From the NCBI RefSeq assembly GCF_025460835.1, contig NZ_JAMXAY010000013.1:1-64000 (forward strand): a stretch of DNA of 64,000 bases, given 5' to 3'. Numbering within the stretch: position 1 is the stretch's first letter; each line of letters begins with the position of its first letter. The position numbers and the translations under genes were made by a program. Under the pieces are notes generated by a model that was given only the letters and a program-made list of their open reading frames with translations, had not been told where the DNA came from and ran no database searches. Positions 54,201 through 62,137 of the stretch are shown here, piece by piece. The DNA is from Parapedobacter soli (GTDB taxonomy: Bacteria; Bacteroidota; Bacteroidia; Sphingobacteriales; Sphingobacteriaceae).

Positions 54201-55539
54201 ATTCGTCTAGTGCTGCAGTAGCCTTGCCCGTGGCCACCTCTTCCTGGGAGTAGGAAAGTAGGATGCCGTCCGTCTGATCGAGTAGTTTCTTGTATGCGGC
54301 CTCCTTCTGTTCTGCAGTAGAAGTCTGGCTCTTCATCACCTCGATGAGCTGCTCTATCTTTCGTTTTTCCTCGTCTGCTGATCTGGCGCCAGCCTCTTCG
54401 GCCTCGTTAAGCCGCACCCTGGCTGCTGCTGTTGCGTCTGTGATTTGGTTCAAGGAATAGATGACAGCAACCAGTGCAGATATAGCAGCTGTGTAAGCGG
54501 CCGTCGTCATCATGAGTGCTAATTGCCGTGATCTTAGCAACTCCAGTAACGCAGCCTTGGCCTTCATGGCGTTGAAGTGCAATAATTCAACAACCGTCCA
54601 CCCTTTCGTTAACGATATGTTGAGCTGTTGTACGGCCGCTGTAGCGATTAGTGCAGCTCGATAAGAACCGTATACAATTACCAGCCCCGAAAGTATATCA
54701 AGCAGCTTATCGTAATTCTCTATAATAGTACTAACCCCGGAAATGGTAGCGTTTATGATGCCCTCGTTTGACTTTCCGATATCATTGAGTACCATGTCCC
54801 AAGCATCGCGTACACGCTCTATCTGTCCTTGGAATGTTTGGCTTTGTGCCTCCATAAGGCCGCCGAACATCGAGCCCTCGGCGGTCATATTGCGGAAAGC
54901 CTGCTGTATCTCTTCGAACCCCACCTTGCCGCGCGAAACGAAATCATTAACCTGGTCGACAGTAGTTCCCAGCACCTGTGCCAATTCCCGGTAGATAGGG
55001 ATACCTCGGCCCGCGAACTGCCGGATATCCATGAGATATGCGCGACCCTGCATCCTCAGTGTACCATATAGGTAGGTAAGCTCACCGATCGGTTGAGAGG
55101 TCCCCGCAGCGACGTCACCGAGCATACGTAGCTCCTCGGTGACTTCCTCGGCGATGGAGCCGTAGGCAAGCAGTTGTTTAGCCGCGTTGGCGGCGTCTTT
55201 CAGCCCGAACGGCGTGGTGCCGGCAAAGTCGACCAGCTCGGCCAGAAGTTTGTTCGCTCTATCCTTGCTTTTCAGCATCGTGGTGAACGTGATATCCAGC
55301 TGCTGGAATTCGCTGCGGACATTGATAAGGTCATTAACGAATCGTGATATCGCCTGCTGGCTGAAATATCCGGCAATGGACGCGGCGAACACAGACATGG
55401 CTTTATCCATCCGCTTCGTTTCCTTCACGGTGGTATCCGCCATGCCGACGATACGCTGCTCCATGGCGTTCAGTTGCCGCTTGAAGTCGGTATCCTTTAT
55501 GTAAGCATCGAATGAAAGCCGTCCGCCGTTGATATCCAT
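51289..55539 (-). CDS. Tail tape measure protein (1416 aa)
   Basis: The N-terminal region has the TMP signature 'FTTMLKSKDRANKLLAELVDFAGTTPFGLKDAANAAKQLLAYG' and 'RGIPIYRELAQVLGTT', followed by long helical coiled coils and hydrophobic segments ('ALMMTTAAYTAAISALVAVI'). It is the longest helical protein of the late region. It sets tail length and enters the cell at DNA injection. At about 1.5 A per residue the tail would be about 210 nm. Confidence 0.93.
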   Translation of the reverse strand: MDINGGRLSFDAYIKDTDFKRQLNAMEQRIVGMADTTVKETKRMDKAMSVFAASIAGYFSQQAISRFVNDLINVRSEFQQLDITFTTMLKSKDRANKLLAELVDFAGTTPFGLKDAANAAKQLLAYGSIAEEVTEELRMLGDVAAGTSQPIGELTYLYGTLRMQGRAYLMDIRQFAGRGIPIYRELAQVLGTTVDQVNDFVSRGKVGFEEIQQAFRNMTAEGSMFGGLMEAQSQTFQGQIERVRDAWDMVLNDIGKSNEGIINATISGVSTIIENYDKLLDILSGLVIVYGSYRAALIATAAVQQLNISLTKGWTVVELLHFNAMKAKAALLELLRSRQLALMMTTAAYTAAISALVAVIYSLNQITDATAAARVRLNEAEEAGARSADEEKRKIEQLIEVMKSQTSTAEQKEAAYKKLLDQTDGILLSYSQEEVATGKATAALDEYIAKIREAASARKAFEEFNALAEKMDELNRNGVKGIDMWTKFGRSFQNTFYKGSDRTWGRYFRDLFSGESMGESIVNQEKKVLETSMDELKKVWGDKFEEIITGVKPEDITEPVVTITERLKELNQEISTTEAELKSALSPDAVFDKKKIDGLKESLKTLTEERDLLMGKTKEGEKANKDLERWGDKRLDILQRIAEKEADIQAKGMTANERELQETRNHYDKLRQVIEEHNRKAPASQRIGPGVLSVIDGMEARETGDIKYRQDTQLLITQLDRQRELWRDFESWKNELGETSARQRYAKELDIIDSFRQRVEEQTALLIGKSMAAGLTGPESERLKELLDLQRGIVKQEQQDRDANTQRLLQDYASYEQKRVRLRENAAKDMQELDEEGRRLRKLQLDEELKELYKTEIESDAWYKEMMSSLDTAGSAVALTALKHGKEYVMNLIDAMRGATEAEKAELKKMFGDFFTGAIENVEQENFANLTGLVDGFGQLVESAIRFDGTMSGSFKTIGAMVSQVSQLAKTLGQTFQDVGGGMSKAGGIGSIIGAFLSLFGGISEAIEASYSKRAQREKEANDFQIKQLDAVTRALEYQLQLVNDIYGTDKIAAYSKAANDAARTVNESISGLPLGIVALQGNNRGNNQLLDEFNKNFGSIEELDKAIEHASKKADNFWNKINPFKRWGTDWEVEERLLKDLRERVLNAEQYRFDWKSIEDITQEEITRLRRMLDEGKFDDVMSAKINNIIEQYELWKEANNQLRAELTGTTFGGIADDIVGMFERGTIAAEDFADNFEKIMQRAILQSLKRNVLETQLQGWYEDFATAAEDGLNRGEISDLESAYNDIINNAKKQFDDLKELTGISFESEDSESKGLSRAISGITESTANRLEAEFGGLRLAQLQLLEVTKSNTNIYNEQLQIMNAKLAVLVSINANTGRTADNTDRLANIETAIVSLNNKISNTDSLMRGAGLR

Positions 55540-55548
55540 TTCCCGTTA

Positions 55549-55818
55549 TTATAGGTTGGCGTTGAACGCCATGAATCTTTCGTAGTCAGTTTTTGGTGCC
55601 GCACCACCGTTGTCTTCATCGTACTCGTAGACCGGCTGATCGACAAGCATCTTGTGCAGCTGCATCCACGATATGCCCCAAAGCATGTATTGCATGGTCC
55701 ACCCGAAATGCGCACACACCTGCGCCCGGTGGCCCTGCGGGCTTAATCCGCCTTTTGTTTTTCCTCTACCAGGCCTGCTTTGGGATTCGTTGTCCTTGGC
55801 ATCGCGCCGGATATCCAC
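55549..55818 (-). CDS. Tail assembly chaperone, T-like part (probably expressed by -1 frameshift)
   Basis: A frame in -1 relation to the upstream G-like gene, overlapping it by about 76 bases. Its own part reads 'HFGWTMQYMLWGISWMQLHKMLVDQP' and ends just before the tape measure gene. The only early start in the frame is a GTG; the frame stays open far upstream, consistent with a G-T fusion made by slippage. The lambda G/GT arrangement has the same layout. Confidence 0.6.
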   Translation of the reverse strand: MDIRRDAKDNESQSRPGRGKTKGGLSPQGHRAQVCAHFGWTMQYMLWGISWMQLHKMLVDQPVYEYDEDNGGAAPKTDYERFMAFNANL

Positions 55819-56282
55819 CTGATAGAGTTGATAAAATCCCCGGCATTCATTAGCTGCCGGATGATGAGTGCTAGCTGATTCAGCTTGGAAGGCTTCACGC
55901 GTCGCAGGAAGTAGTTTGTGTACCGATTGATCAAAGGACGGTTCACAAATCCGCGATACGGGGTTACCTCAACCCAGCACCGGCCATTGAGCACGGTAAT
56001 GGCGACAATACGCGCCATGCGTCTGGCAGACCGATGGACGATCCTGTTGCTCTCCTGAATCGGATTGGCGTCCAGCGCATCGGTATCGATCTCCATCTTG
56101 ATGAACTCATCCGCAAGCAGGTCCAGCGTGCCGGTATAGGGTTCGGTGATCGTGAATACACGTTTTTTCCGTATCCACCTTTCCAACCCGCGCGTTTCAA
56201 CCTCGAAGTCCATGCCCTTACCGATCAGTGAATCGATGTTGCGCTGCTCGGCGGCCAATTGGTCAAACTCCTTTTTTTCCAT
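55743..56282 (-). CDS. Tail assembly chaperone, G-like protein
   Basis: 179 aa, starting 'MEKKEFDQLAAEQRNIDSLIG', helical, with 'TGTLDLLADEFIKMEID' and 'RVKPSKLNQLALIIRQLMNAGDF'. It sits between the major tail protein and the tape measure gene, the standard position of gpG. A run of five A (55758-55762, minus strand) lies in the shared end region where slippage would occur. No close family name is claimed. Confidence 0.65.
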   Translation of the reverse strand: MEKKEFDQLAAEQRNIDSLIGKGMDFEVETRGLERWIRKKRVFTITEPYTGTLDLLADEFIKMEIDTDALDANPIQESNRIVHRSARRMARIVAITVLNGRCWVEVTPYRGFVNRPLINRYTNYFLRRVKPSKLNQLALIIRQLMNAGDFINSIRWISGAMPRTTNPKAGLVEEKQKAD

Positions 56283-56331
56283 ATTGAATTAGAGAGATAA
56301 AAGGGGCGCGAAATGCGCCCCATAGTCAGTT

Positions 56332-56844
56332 CTATCCCGCCGGTGCCACTTCGATGATCTCCATCACCTTCACGCCTTCTTTCGTCGGCTTCAAGATGTC
56401 CACAGCGATCTCAAGCAGCAACTCCTGATCAGCACCCAGCCCACCGTTGAGTTTACCCAACAGCGACACCTTGTTGTACTGTATCTGCTTGAATCCCTGC
56501 TTGGGAGTGATTCGGAGTGTGCACTCGTATTCAACGGCGTCATCTTCCGAATAAACCTTTCCGCCACCAGCGGTGTCAACGGTTCCGCCACGTGTCTTTG
56601 AAAGTGCATCCGCATCCGGATCCGCCAGACTAAGCAGCACCCGTCGGGCACCGGCCGTCTTGAAAGCAGCTAGTGGAGTCGATGTTTCCTCCACCTCCAC
56701 GTTCTTCACCGTGGCATCATCTTCCTGGAAGGAAAACGTACCCTTTGATGTGAATCCGAGCGAGGTAAATACGGTACCCGGCCCGCCATCACCTGCCAAG
56801 GGTGCGACCTCTACTTTTTCGAGGCCAATTGTTACTAAACCCAT
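56332..56844 (-). CDS. Major tail protein
   Basis: 170 aa, beta-rich, with 'GLVTIGLEKVEVAPLAGDGGPGT', 'GFKQIQYNKVSLLGKL' and the ending 'MEIIEVAPAG'. Position between tail terminator and chaperone genes and the size fit the tube subunit of a non-contractile tail. Confidence 0.75.
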   Translation of the reverse strand: MGLVTIGLEKVEVAPLAGDGGPGTVFTSLGFTSKGTFSFQEDDATVKNVEVEETSTPLAAFKTAGARRVLLSLADPDADALSKTRGGTVDTAGGGKVYSEDDAVEYECTLRITPKQGFKQIQYNKVSLLGKLNGGLGADQELLLEIAVDILKPTKEGVKVMEIIEVAPAG

Positions 56845-56875
56845 TTCTTTATGATTTTAGTGGTAAATAATTCTG

Positions 56876-57262
56876 TTAACTATTGTAGTACAGCTTGAAC
56901 TGTACACGGATGCTCATAAAATAGCCCTGCGTCCCTTCCCTCTTCATCGGGCCGGCGATATTGGTGATCAGCAAGTGGTAGTCGTTGCGGACGTAATGCG
57001 CTTTAATGATACCTGCCACAACATCTGTCACCGATTTGAACCACACGTGGTTCGGCATGATACCCGGATCATGGATGTTGACATAGCCGATACCGGTCTG
57101 GAATCCTTCGTTGTCCACCGTTGTGCTCACGCAGACGATGTTCTGATTGGTGGAGTTCGCCGGCATCTCATCCTTGTACACCGCGCCGTTGATCAGCGTG
57201 GTGACGCCGGAAACGTTAACCAACCCGTAAAGGATCGCTGTTGTGTCCAGTGTCGTCCTCAT
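56876..57262 (-). CDS. Tail terminator/completion-like protein
   Basis: 128 aa if the ATG overlaps the stop of the previous gene (ATGA at 57262-57259); a second ATG at 57271 would add three residues. The sequence 'TLDTTAILYGLVNVSGVTTLINGAVYKDEMP' and beta-strands match proteins at the head-tail joining or tail-terminator position. Function by position. Confidence 0.65.
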   Translation of the reverse strand: MRTTLDTTAILYGLVNVSGVTTLINGAVYKDEMPANSTNQNIVCVSTTVDNEGFQTGIGYVNIHDPGIMPNHVWFKSVTDVVAGIIKAHYVRNDYHLLITNIAGPMKREGTQGYFMSIRVQFKLYYNS

Positions 57263-57708
57263 GCCGCCCATTTGTTAATCTGTTCCGTCACGGAACGCAT
57301 GTACTTATCCAGTTCGTTTTCCGCTTCGATCTCAGCGCCATCCAGCACGTCATAACCCCTTGTCTGCACGGCAAGTGCGTAATACATCCCCGCAACCACG
57401 ATCAGCGCAAAGCCCCTGCTCGGCACCTTACTGGCCGCGTGCTTTTCGCCTTCTGATGTACCTACCGACCCGCCCAGCACCTGCTTGAAATTTCGCTCCA
57501 GTAACCGTCCGTCGTGATAGATGGCATAGCCAACGGAGCTGCGCAGATTGCCGGTCTGGTCCATATACGTGTTGAGGCTACGGGCATAGGCAACCGCCTT
57601 CTCCCCTACGATCCGAAGACCCCGCAAATAGATTCGATACAGCTTGTCGGCAAAGTTTTGCCTCAAAGCCTTGCGTATATCGTTCCTATTGAAAGTCGGC
57701 TGTATCAT
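57259..57708 (-). CDS. HK97 gp10-like head-tail connector/neck protein
   Basis: 149 aa from ATG 57708, which overlaps the upstream stop (ATGA). The motif 'SLNTYMDQTGNLRSSVGYAIYHDGRLLER' and 'GFALIVVAGMYYALAVQTRGYDVLDG' match the gp10-like neck protein family of Bacteroidota phages, with the characteristic 'MYYA..V...GYDVL'. It helps join tail to head. Confidence 0.75.
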   Translation of the reverse strand: MIQPTFNRNDIRKALRQNFADKLYRIYLRGLRIVGEKAVAYARSLNTYMDQTGNLRSSVGYAIYHDGRLLERNFKQVLGGSVGTSEGEKHAASKVPSRGFALIVVAGMYYALAVQTRGYDVLDGAEIEAENELDKYMRSVTEQINKWAA

Positions 57709-58043
57709 ACCCAGATCCTGCAATGGAATTCATCCCTACTGAACCGCTTTACCGTTCCCTCCAACCTCACCTTGCTACCGTGGTTTATCCTCACCCGGTC
57801 ACCCCGGCTGAGATCGGGCACGTCAAGCTCGCAATAAACCACCGACCCGAACTCCAGCACCTCTCCATCCACCACCGTCATTTTCACCCCCTTATCATTG
57901 GGCTGGTCGCGGCAATCCGTTTCCAGCGACGTGGCGTTGAGCCAGTCGGTGCTTTCGCTCGGATTGACCCAGTTGCCGTCGGCGTCCTGGTAAGGATCAC
58001 CTGAGGTGATATATTGGAGCTTATGTGGGTATTGCACGGACAT
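57705..58043 (-). CDS. Head closure/stopper-like protein
   Basis: 112 aa from ATG 58043, one base after the previous stop; a longer frame to 58103 overlaps the neighbour. The fold looks like small beta-barrel head-closure proteins ('YITSGDPYQDADGNWV', 'GRDRVRINHGSKVRLEG'-like 'GDRVRINHG'). Place between connector and gp10-like genes agrees. Confidence 0.6.
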   Translation of the reverse strand: MSVQYPHKLQYITSGDPYQDADGNWVNPSESTDWLNATSLETDCRDQPNDKGVKMTVVDGEVLEFGSVVYCELDVPDLSRGDRVRINHGSKVRLEGTVKRFSRDEFHCRIWV

Positions 58044-58044
58044 G

Positions 58045-58368
58045 TCACCAGCGGTTTGAAGCATCGTACACTTTCGGTTGCGGCGCCAGCTTATTCTCTT
58101 CACCGAGTTCGTCGCAAAGCATCCCGTAATAGGCTATAATCCCGTCCATATTGTGCTTTTTCGAGAAATCCCCTTGGGAGATATCAGGTTCGAGCAGCAA
58201 CTCGGGAATTACAGACACGATCACGCGCTTTGCAATGATGTAAGAAGACGGTGTAAGCCCGCCGTCAGGGTCGCCACCCAGCTCGTCGAGCCTCACCGTC
58301 AGTTCATCGTCCTCGATTTGGAGTTTGAACTTTCGCAGCTTCTTCTTTATGAACTCTGCCAGTGTCAC
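58045..58368 (-). CDS. Head-tail connector-like small helical protein
   Basis: 107 aa starting with GTG, 2 bp after the capsid gene. It is helical ('MTLAEFIKKKLRKFKL'), with 'SVIPELLLEPDISQGDFSKKHNMDGIIAYYGMLCDELG'. Siphovirus connector proteins of this size (gp6/gp15-like) follow the major capsid protein. Function by position. Confidence 0.65.
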   Translation of the reverse strand: MTLAEFIKKKLRKFKLQIEDDELTVRLDELGGDPDGGLTPSSYIIAKRVIVSVIPELLLEPDISQGDFSKKHNMDGIIAYYGMLCDELGEENKLAPQPKVYDASNRW

Positions 58369-58370
58369 AG

Positions 58371-59474
58371 CTAAGATTCTTTCTCGTCCACCCTGAGGAT
58401 TGCGAAATCGTTCTTGCCGTTGAACACAGGCACCGCATTCATTTCGTACTCGACGAAACGGCCCTCTTCCCGGCGATAGCTGGAGATGAGGTTTTCCTCA
58501 TACACGCTGTAGACCTTATTGGGATGCGGATCCTTGGATTCCAACGCATCCTTCACCATGAGCTTGGCCACGGTGGAGGCGGTGCGGAAAACGACCCGGT
58601 TGTCCTTGAAGGCATTCACCGGCGCGGTGTTGGTACCGGGCAACGTGATGAACACATCCACGATCTCGATAGGCGGCAAACCGATCACCTTGAAGTAGCC
58701 GTTCAGCATTTCCTGACTGACGATACCGGATGGGGTAACCCGTCCTTTCGGCACGTCGACGGTGAAGCCTGCTTTGATTTTCGCCGACTCCAGCACCAGC
58801 TGTGCGGTTACGAAATTCATCTGCAACTTGGTTACCATCTTACCCTTCGCACGCAGTGCCAATACGATGTACTGGAATACGGCAACGGGATCGGAGTTCG
58901 CCTTATCGCTGAACAGAACATCCGTCGAGCGCAGCTTGTACGTCGGGATCTTGAGGTCAAGTTCCCACTGGATGCCGTCCGGGTTATTGGCCAGCGTCAC
59001 CTCATACTTGCCGTCTGACAGACCGTTGTAGAACAGTAGATCAAGACGCTTGTGCGGCGCGATCACGGCCGGCTCATACATGTTGAAGAGGAACTTCAAC
59101 ACCTTCTGCCATTCCGCCGCCTTCCTTTCATTGGTGAAATTCTTGGCGCGGTCGCGGTAGCGTCCCTCCAGCATCATGAGTGTATCCAGGCGCTCGTTAT
59201 CGAGCTGCCAGCGATCCCCCATGCGACCGATCGTGCCTGTGATCGACCCAAGGTTGGGCATCTCACGGAGCGGTTTGTCGGCATTTTTCGCGATGAACGA
59301 ACCTGCCTGTGCGGCCGCATATTCACCGACGAATTCATTGTAAGCCCCAGAAGCCGTAGGCTCCGTGTCCATCTCTTTTTTCCACTCGGGCTTATAAGTG
59401 GAAATCTTCATCTGCTCTTGGATGAAGGCATCGAAGTTTTTTTCCTTCGAAATTTCCGTCAAAATTGTTTTCAT
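58371..59474 (-). CDS. Major capsid protein
   Basis: 367 aa. It has an N-terminal helical arm and the long alpha/beta domain of Bacteroidota phage capsids; 'NADKPLREMPNLGSITGTIGRMGDRWQLDNERLDTLMML' and 'ERKAAEWQKVLKFLF' plus 'FITLPGTNTAPVNAFKDNRVVF' point to an E-type/HK97-like capsid. It follows the decoration protein in order and is the most conserved structural gene here. Confidence 0.85.
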   Translation of the reverse strand: MKTILTEISKEKNFDAFIQEQMKISTYKPEWKKEMDTEPTASGAYNEFVGEYAAAQAGSFIAKNADKPLREMPNLGSITGTIGRMGDRWQLDNERLDTLMMLEGRYRDRAKNFTNERKAAEWQKVLKFLFNMYEPAVIAPHKRLDLLFYNGLSDGKYEVTLANNPDGIQWELDLKIPTYKLRSTDVLFSDKANSDPVAVFQYIVLALRAKGKMVTKLQMNFVTAQLVLESAKIKAGFTVDVPKGRVTPSGIVSQEMLNGYFKVIGLPPIEIVDVFITLPGTNTAPVNAFKDNRVVFRTASTVAKLMVKDALESKDPHPNKVYSVYEENLISSYRREEGRFVEYEMNAVPVFNGKNDFAILRVDEKES

Positions 59475-59486
59475 TGCTCCAGTGGT

Positions 59487-60065
59487 TTACGGGATGAATA
59501 AAAAGCGCACGGTCAAGGATTCCTTGATCGCGGCGGTTATCGGATACGGGAGACGGCTTTCGCGCACCTCATCAGCTGCATAGATGCCTGACACGGAAGG
59601 CTGGCCTTCCAATTTGACATCCGCATAGTTGAGCACGCTAGCAGTAACCAGCGCTTTGTTGTCGCCAGCTTCGGTGGATTCCGTAAGCACGGTATCTATC
59701 GGCTGGGCGCCTAAGGCGGCATCGATGGTGATCTTGTCGGTCGTGTCATCCTCAGACTCGATCGCCGTGATGGTGGAAGCCTTCGTACCGTTGCCGATGT
59801 GGTTGCCGACAATGAAAAGGTGACCCTTCTTGACGAGGATCTCGGTTGCGCCGGCACCCAGTGCAGCGGTAAGCTTTACCGTCTTTACCGGTTTCGCGTT
59901 ACGTGTGCTCCAGTCAATCGACAACGGCGTGCCCTGCTTGACGTATTCTACGCTGCGGGGAAAGTCGTTGGGATTGATGTTGAAGCCACCCGAATGCACG
60001 CGGACGGTCTTCTGATTCCACAACTCTGTGCGCATCGGACCGGCCTCTGTTACTTCATATTTCAT
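59487..60065 (-). CDS. Head decoration/cement-like protein
   Basis: 192 aa, beta-rich with an Ala/Thr-rich middle ('LTAALGAGATEILVKKGHLF'). The N-terminus 'RTELWNQKTVRVHSGGFNINPNDFP' and its place immediately upstream of the capsid gene are those of decoration or head-fibre proteins. No catalytic motif seen. Confidence 0.6.
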   Translation of the reverse strand: MKYEVTEAGPMRTELWNQKTVRVHSGGFNINPNDFPRSVEYVKQGTPLSIDWSTRNAKPVKTVKLTAALGAGATEILVKKGHLFIVGNHIGNGTKASTITAIESEDDTTDKITIDAALGAQPIDTVLTESTEAGDNKALVTASVLNYADVKLEGQPSVSGIYAADEVRESRLPYPITAAIKESLTVRFLFIP

Positions 60066-60094
60066 TTGTTGAAGTTTTTACGTGATAAATGGGG

Positions 60095-60775
60095 TTAATT
60101 CTCCTTTGGGACAGCGGTAGCGGCGGCGGCCTTCAAGTTGGTGATGAAGTCGGATTCGCCGTCAGAATTGCTTACGAACGGGCTTTCCGCCCCCTCTCCC
60201 AGCTTCTGGTCGGCAAACTTCTGCTTCAATGCCCCCCATGATTTCTCCACCTTTTCGGCGAATGCGTCCGCATCCTCCTCGCTGTCGAATGTCCTCCCGT
60301 CGAGTTGGTCCTTGATGTAGTCCTCATCCACCTTTTTCTCTTTCAATGCATCGGTGATGCGTTGATTGAGGGTTTTGGCGGTTTTCTCGGCTTTGAAGGC
60401 TTCGAGTTCCTTGGTAGCATTGTCGAGCTTCTCGACCAGCCCCTTGGCCCACGCTGGCACCTTCTCATCATCATCTCCCCCCTTGTCGTTTGGATCTTCA
60501 TTTTTGGGTTTGGTATTGCCGTCACCCCCTTCCGGCTTCTTCTCTGCTTTGGCTTTCTTTACGGCGTCCGTGACACGGCTGTCAACTTCACCCTGAATGC
60601 TGGTCAATGCTTCAACGACCCCGTCGGAAGAAACAACGGTTTCGATCTCTGACTCCTCTTTAGTGGTTATCGCCAGCATTGCAGCGATCCCCAGAAGTGC
60701 TTTTTCACCCAACCCCTTTTCCTTGATTACCGAGGCGTGCTTGGTTTTGAGTGCAGCTAAGATTTTTTCTTTCAT
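60095..60775 (-). CDS. Scaffold-like capsid assembly protein
   Basis: 226 aa, very acidic, with a central charged low-complexity stretch ('KAKAEKKPEGGDGNTKPKNEDPNDKGGDDDEK') and a long helical region of heptads ('LVEKLDNATKELEAFKAEK'). Such acidic coiled-coil proteins upstream of the decoration and capsid genes are scaffolds. First gene of the late operon in this window. Confidence 0.65.
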   Translation of the reverse strand: MKEKILAALKTKHASVIKEKGLGEKALLGIAAMLAITTKEESEIETVVSSDGVVEALTSIQGEVDSRVTDAVKKAKAEKKPEGGDGNTKPKNEDPNDKGGDDDEKVPAWAKGLVEKLDNATKELEAFKAEKTAKTLNQRITDALKEKKVDEDYIKDQLDGRTFDSEEDADAFAEKVEKSWGALKQKFADQKLGEGAESPFVSNSDGESDFITNLKAAAATAVPKEN

Positions 60776-60924
60776 TTTTAAATAAATGAGTTTAACTAAT
60801 CAACCATCAAAGCTATTTCTATAATCTATTAGATTATTTTATTTGTCATAATATCACATTAAAACACTGGTATACAATTATTTATGAAGTTTTAAATGTA
60901 TTAGTTTATTTTTTACTTTTTTTT

Positions 60925-60942
60925 ATCAAAGTATATTTTGAT
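60925..60942. promoter_or_regulatory. Near-palindrome ATCAAA-N6-TTTGAT
   Basis: Two 6-base arms ATCAAA (60925-60930) and TTTGAT (60937-60942) separated by GTATAT, within the AT-rich divergent region. Size and symmetry resemble a repressor or antirepressor site. Confidence 0.35.
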
Positions 60943-61121
60943 ATTTGCCTACGTCGTCCGGGTATCGCAGCAACAACCCTTAGCCGGGCGACAAGAAGCA
61001 AGGCAACTAAAAGTATTGGCAATGAGAAGATTACAAGTGCGGGTTTCCACCGCAAAGATTTCCATGATTTAGGTTTAGGTTGATTATGCAACACGTTCGC
61101 AGTGATGCGCGTGGGTTGCGG

Positions 61122-61147
61122 CCGGGGGTTTCCCAATACTCCCCCGG
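61122..61147 (+). promoter_or_regulatory. GC-rich hairpin in the leader of the early chain
   Basis: 7-bp arms CCGGGGG (61122-61128) and CCCCCGG (61141-61147) with a 12-base loop, 27 bases before the ATG at 61175. No T-run follows. It may be a leader hairpin or part of a terminator-like control element. Confidence 0.4.
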
Positions 61148-61174
61148 TTATTTATACCGTACAAAATTCCTTTT

Positions 61175-61528
61175 ATGAATACACAGCAAGACAAATTCGA
61201 ATTGTGGTGCATTGTTGAACTGTTCGGCCATTCCAAAATCGCCGGGCTGTGCACCGAACAAAACATCGCAGGCACCAATATGCTACGCGTCGATGTACCT
61301 GATACGGCCAGCAATCCTCCGTTCAGTCGATTCTTTAATCACGCAGCGATATACGCTATTAACCCAGTCACGGAAGAGGTCGCGCGGTTCGTCGCGGAAA
61401 AGCTGAACAACAAGCCGATCGATAGCTGGGATATCCGCCAGTTTACTGAAAAGCAACTACAATTGAAGGTTGCTAATCAACCGACTGAGGTTGATTACGA
61501 AGATGATGATGACGATCATCCATATTGA
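61175..61528 (+). CDS. Conserved Bacteroidota phage protein (117 aa)
   Basis: Sequence starts 'MNTQQDKFELWCIVELFGHSKIAGLCTEQNIAGTNMLRVDVP', with 'FNHAAIYAINPVTEEVARF' and an acidic tail 'EDDDDDHPY'. I recognise the pattern 'ELWC-VELFGH---AG-C-EQ--AGTN-LRVDVP' from phage and prophage proteins of Bacteroidota, but no function is known. First gene of the plus-strand chain. Confidence 0.75.
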   Translation: MNTQQDKFELWCIVELFGHSKIAGLCTEQNIAGTNMLRVDVPDTASNPPFSRFFNHAAIYAINPVTEEVARFVAEKLNNKPIDSWDIRQFTEKQLQLKVANQPTEVDYEDDDDDHPY

Positions 61529-61601
61529 TTAGATGCGGATGTTGTGGTTTTGCGTAGGACAACGGGAAAGACTGCAAGCGGGTGGAAGGCCCGATTTTAC
61601 A

Positions 61602-62000
61602 ATGGAAACACTGACTCTAAAGCCTAACGTTCAACTCGTCAACAAAGGATTGATTTGCCCCTATTGCGGGGGTCGGACTACCCTATCACCCGGCCGGAAG
61701 TACACGGCCAAAGATGGATTGGTTTGGGTTTGCGAGCCTTGTTTCGCGTGGACTGGTGTGTTTAAAGGCACGACGGTAGCCAATGGCAGGGTAGCGAATA
61801 AAGAGTTGAGGGAAGCGCGCTGGTATGTGAACTACTATTTCTCACCGTTTTGGACGGAAGGCCACATGACCAAATGGCAAGCCTTCAAATGGCTTGCTGG
61901 CAAACTACGCATCCCTCAAAAGGATTGCCGCCTCGGTTGGCTGGACCTCAAACAGTGCAATAAGGTCATCGAGGTGAGCAGGAAATTTTTGAACCACTAA
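61602..62000 (+). CDS. DUF3268-type zinc-finger protein
   Basis: 132 aa from ATG 61602 (METLTLK). 'ICPYCGGRT' and 'VWVCEPCFAW' form two CxxC pairs for one zinc ion; 'GRVANKELREARWYVN' and 'FKWLAGKLRIPQKDC' follow the DUF3268 family, common in Bacteroidota phages and mobile elements. DNA- or nucleic-acid-related role is guessed. Confidence 0.8.
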   Translation: METLTLKPNVQLVNKGLICPYCGGRTTLSPGRKYTAKDGLVWVCEPCFAWTGVFKGTTVANGRVANKELREARWYVNYYFSPFWTEGHMTKWQAFKWLAGKLRIPQKDCRLGWLDLKQCNKVIEVSRKFLNH

Positions 62001-62011
62001 AAACCAAAATT

Positions 62012-62137
62012 ATGAAAGTACAAGATAAATACGAGCGTGATCACCAATTGATGCACAAAGTGTTCATCGGTGGTCTGTTATTCGTCGGCCTCGGACTGGC
62101 CGGCATTGTTGGATCTATTATCATGCTATGCAAATGA
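62012..62137 (+). CDS. Very small membrane protein (41 aa)
   Basis: ATG 62012 to TGA 62137. Charged start (MKVQDKYERDHQLMHK) and one TM helix ('VFIGGLLFVGLGLAGIVGSI'). Stop overlaps the ATG of the following gene by four bases (ATGA), part of a chain of coupled genes. Unknown function. Confidence 0.6.
   Translation: MKVQDKYERDHQLMHKVFIGGLLFVGLGLAGIVGSIIMLCK

Larger units (their letters stand above)
60776..61174. other. Divergent regulatory region between the late operon and the early chain
   Basis: Nearly 400 bases between a leftward and a rightward operon. It holds an AT-rich left part with a near-palindrome (60925-60942) and a GC-rich hairpin (61122-61147). A possible minus-strand peptide of about 60 residues with one TM helix (start around 61094, stop 60906) is seen, but it has no ATG and is uncertain. 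Confidence 0.6.

Noticed and set aside
60906-61094. Small basic TM peptide on the minus strand in the divergent phage region
   Set aside because: One good TM helix but no ATG and no clear start context; kept only as a remark on the intergenic region.
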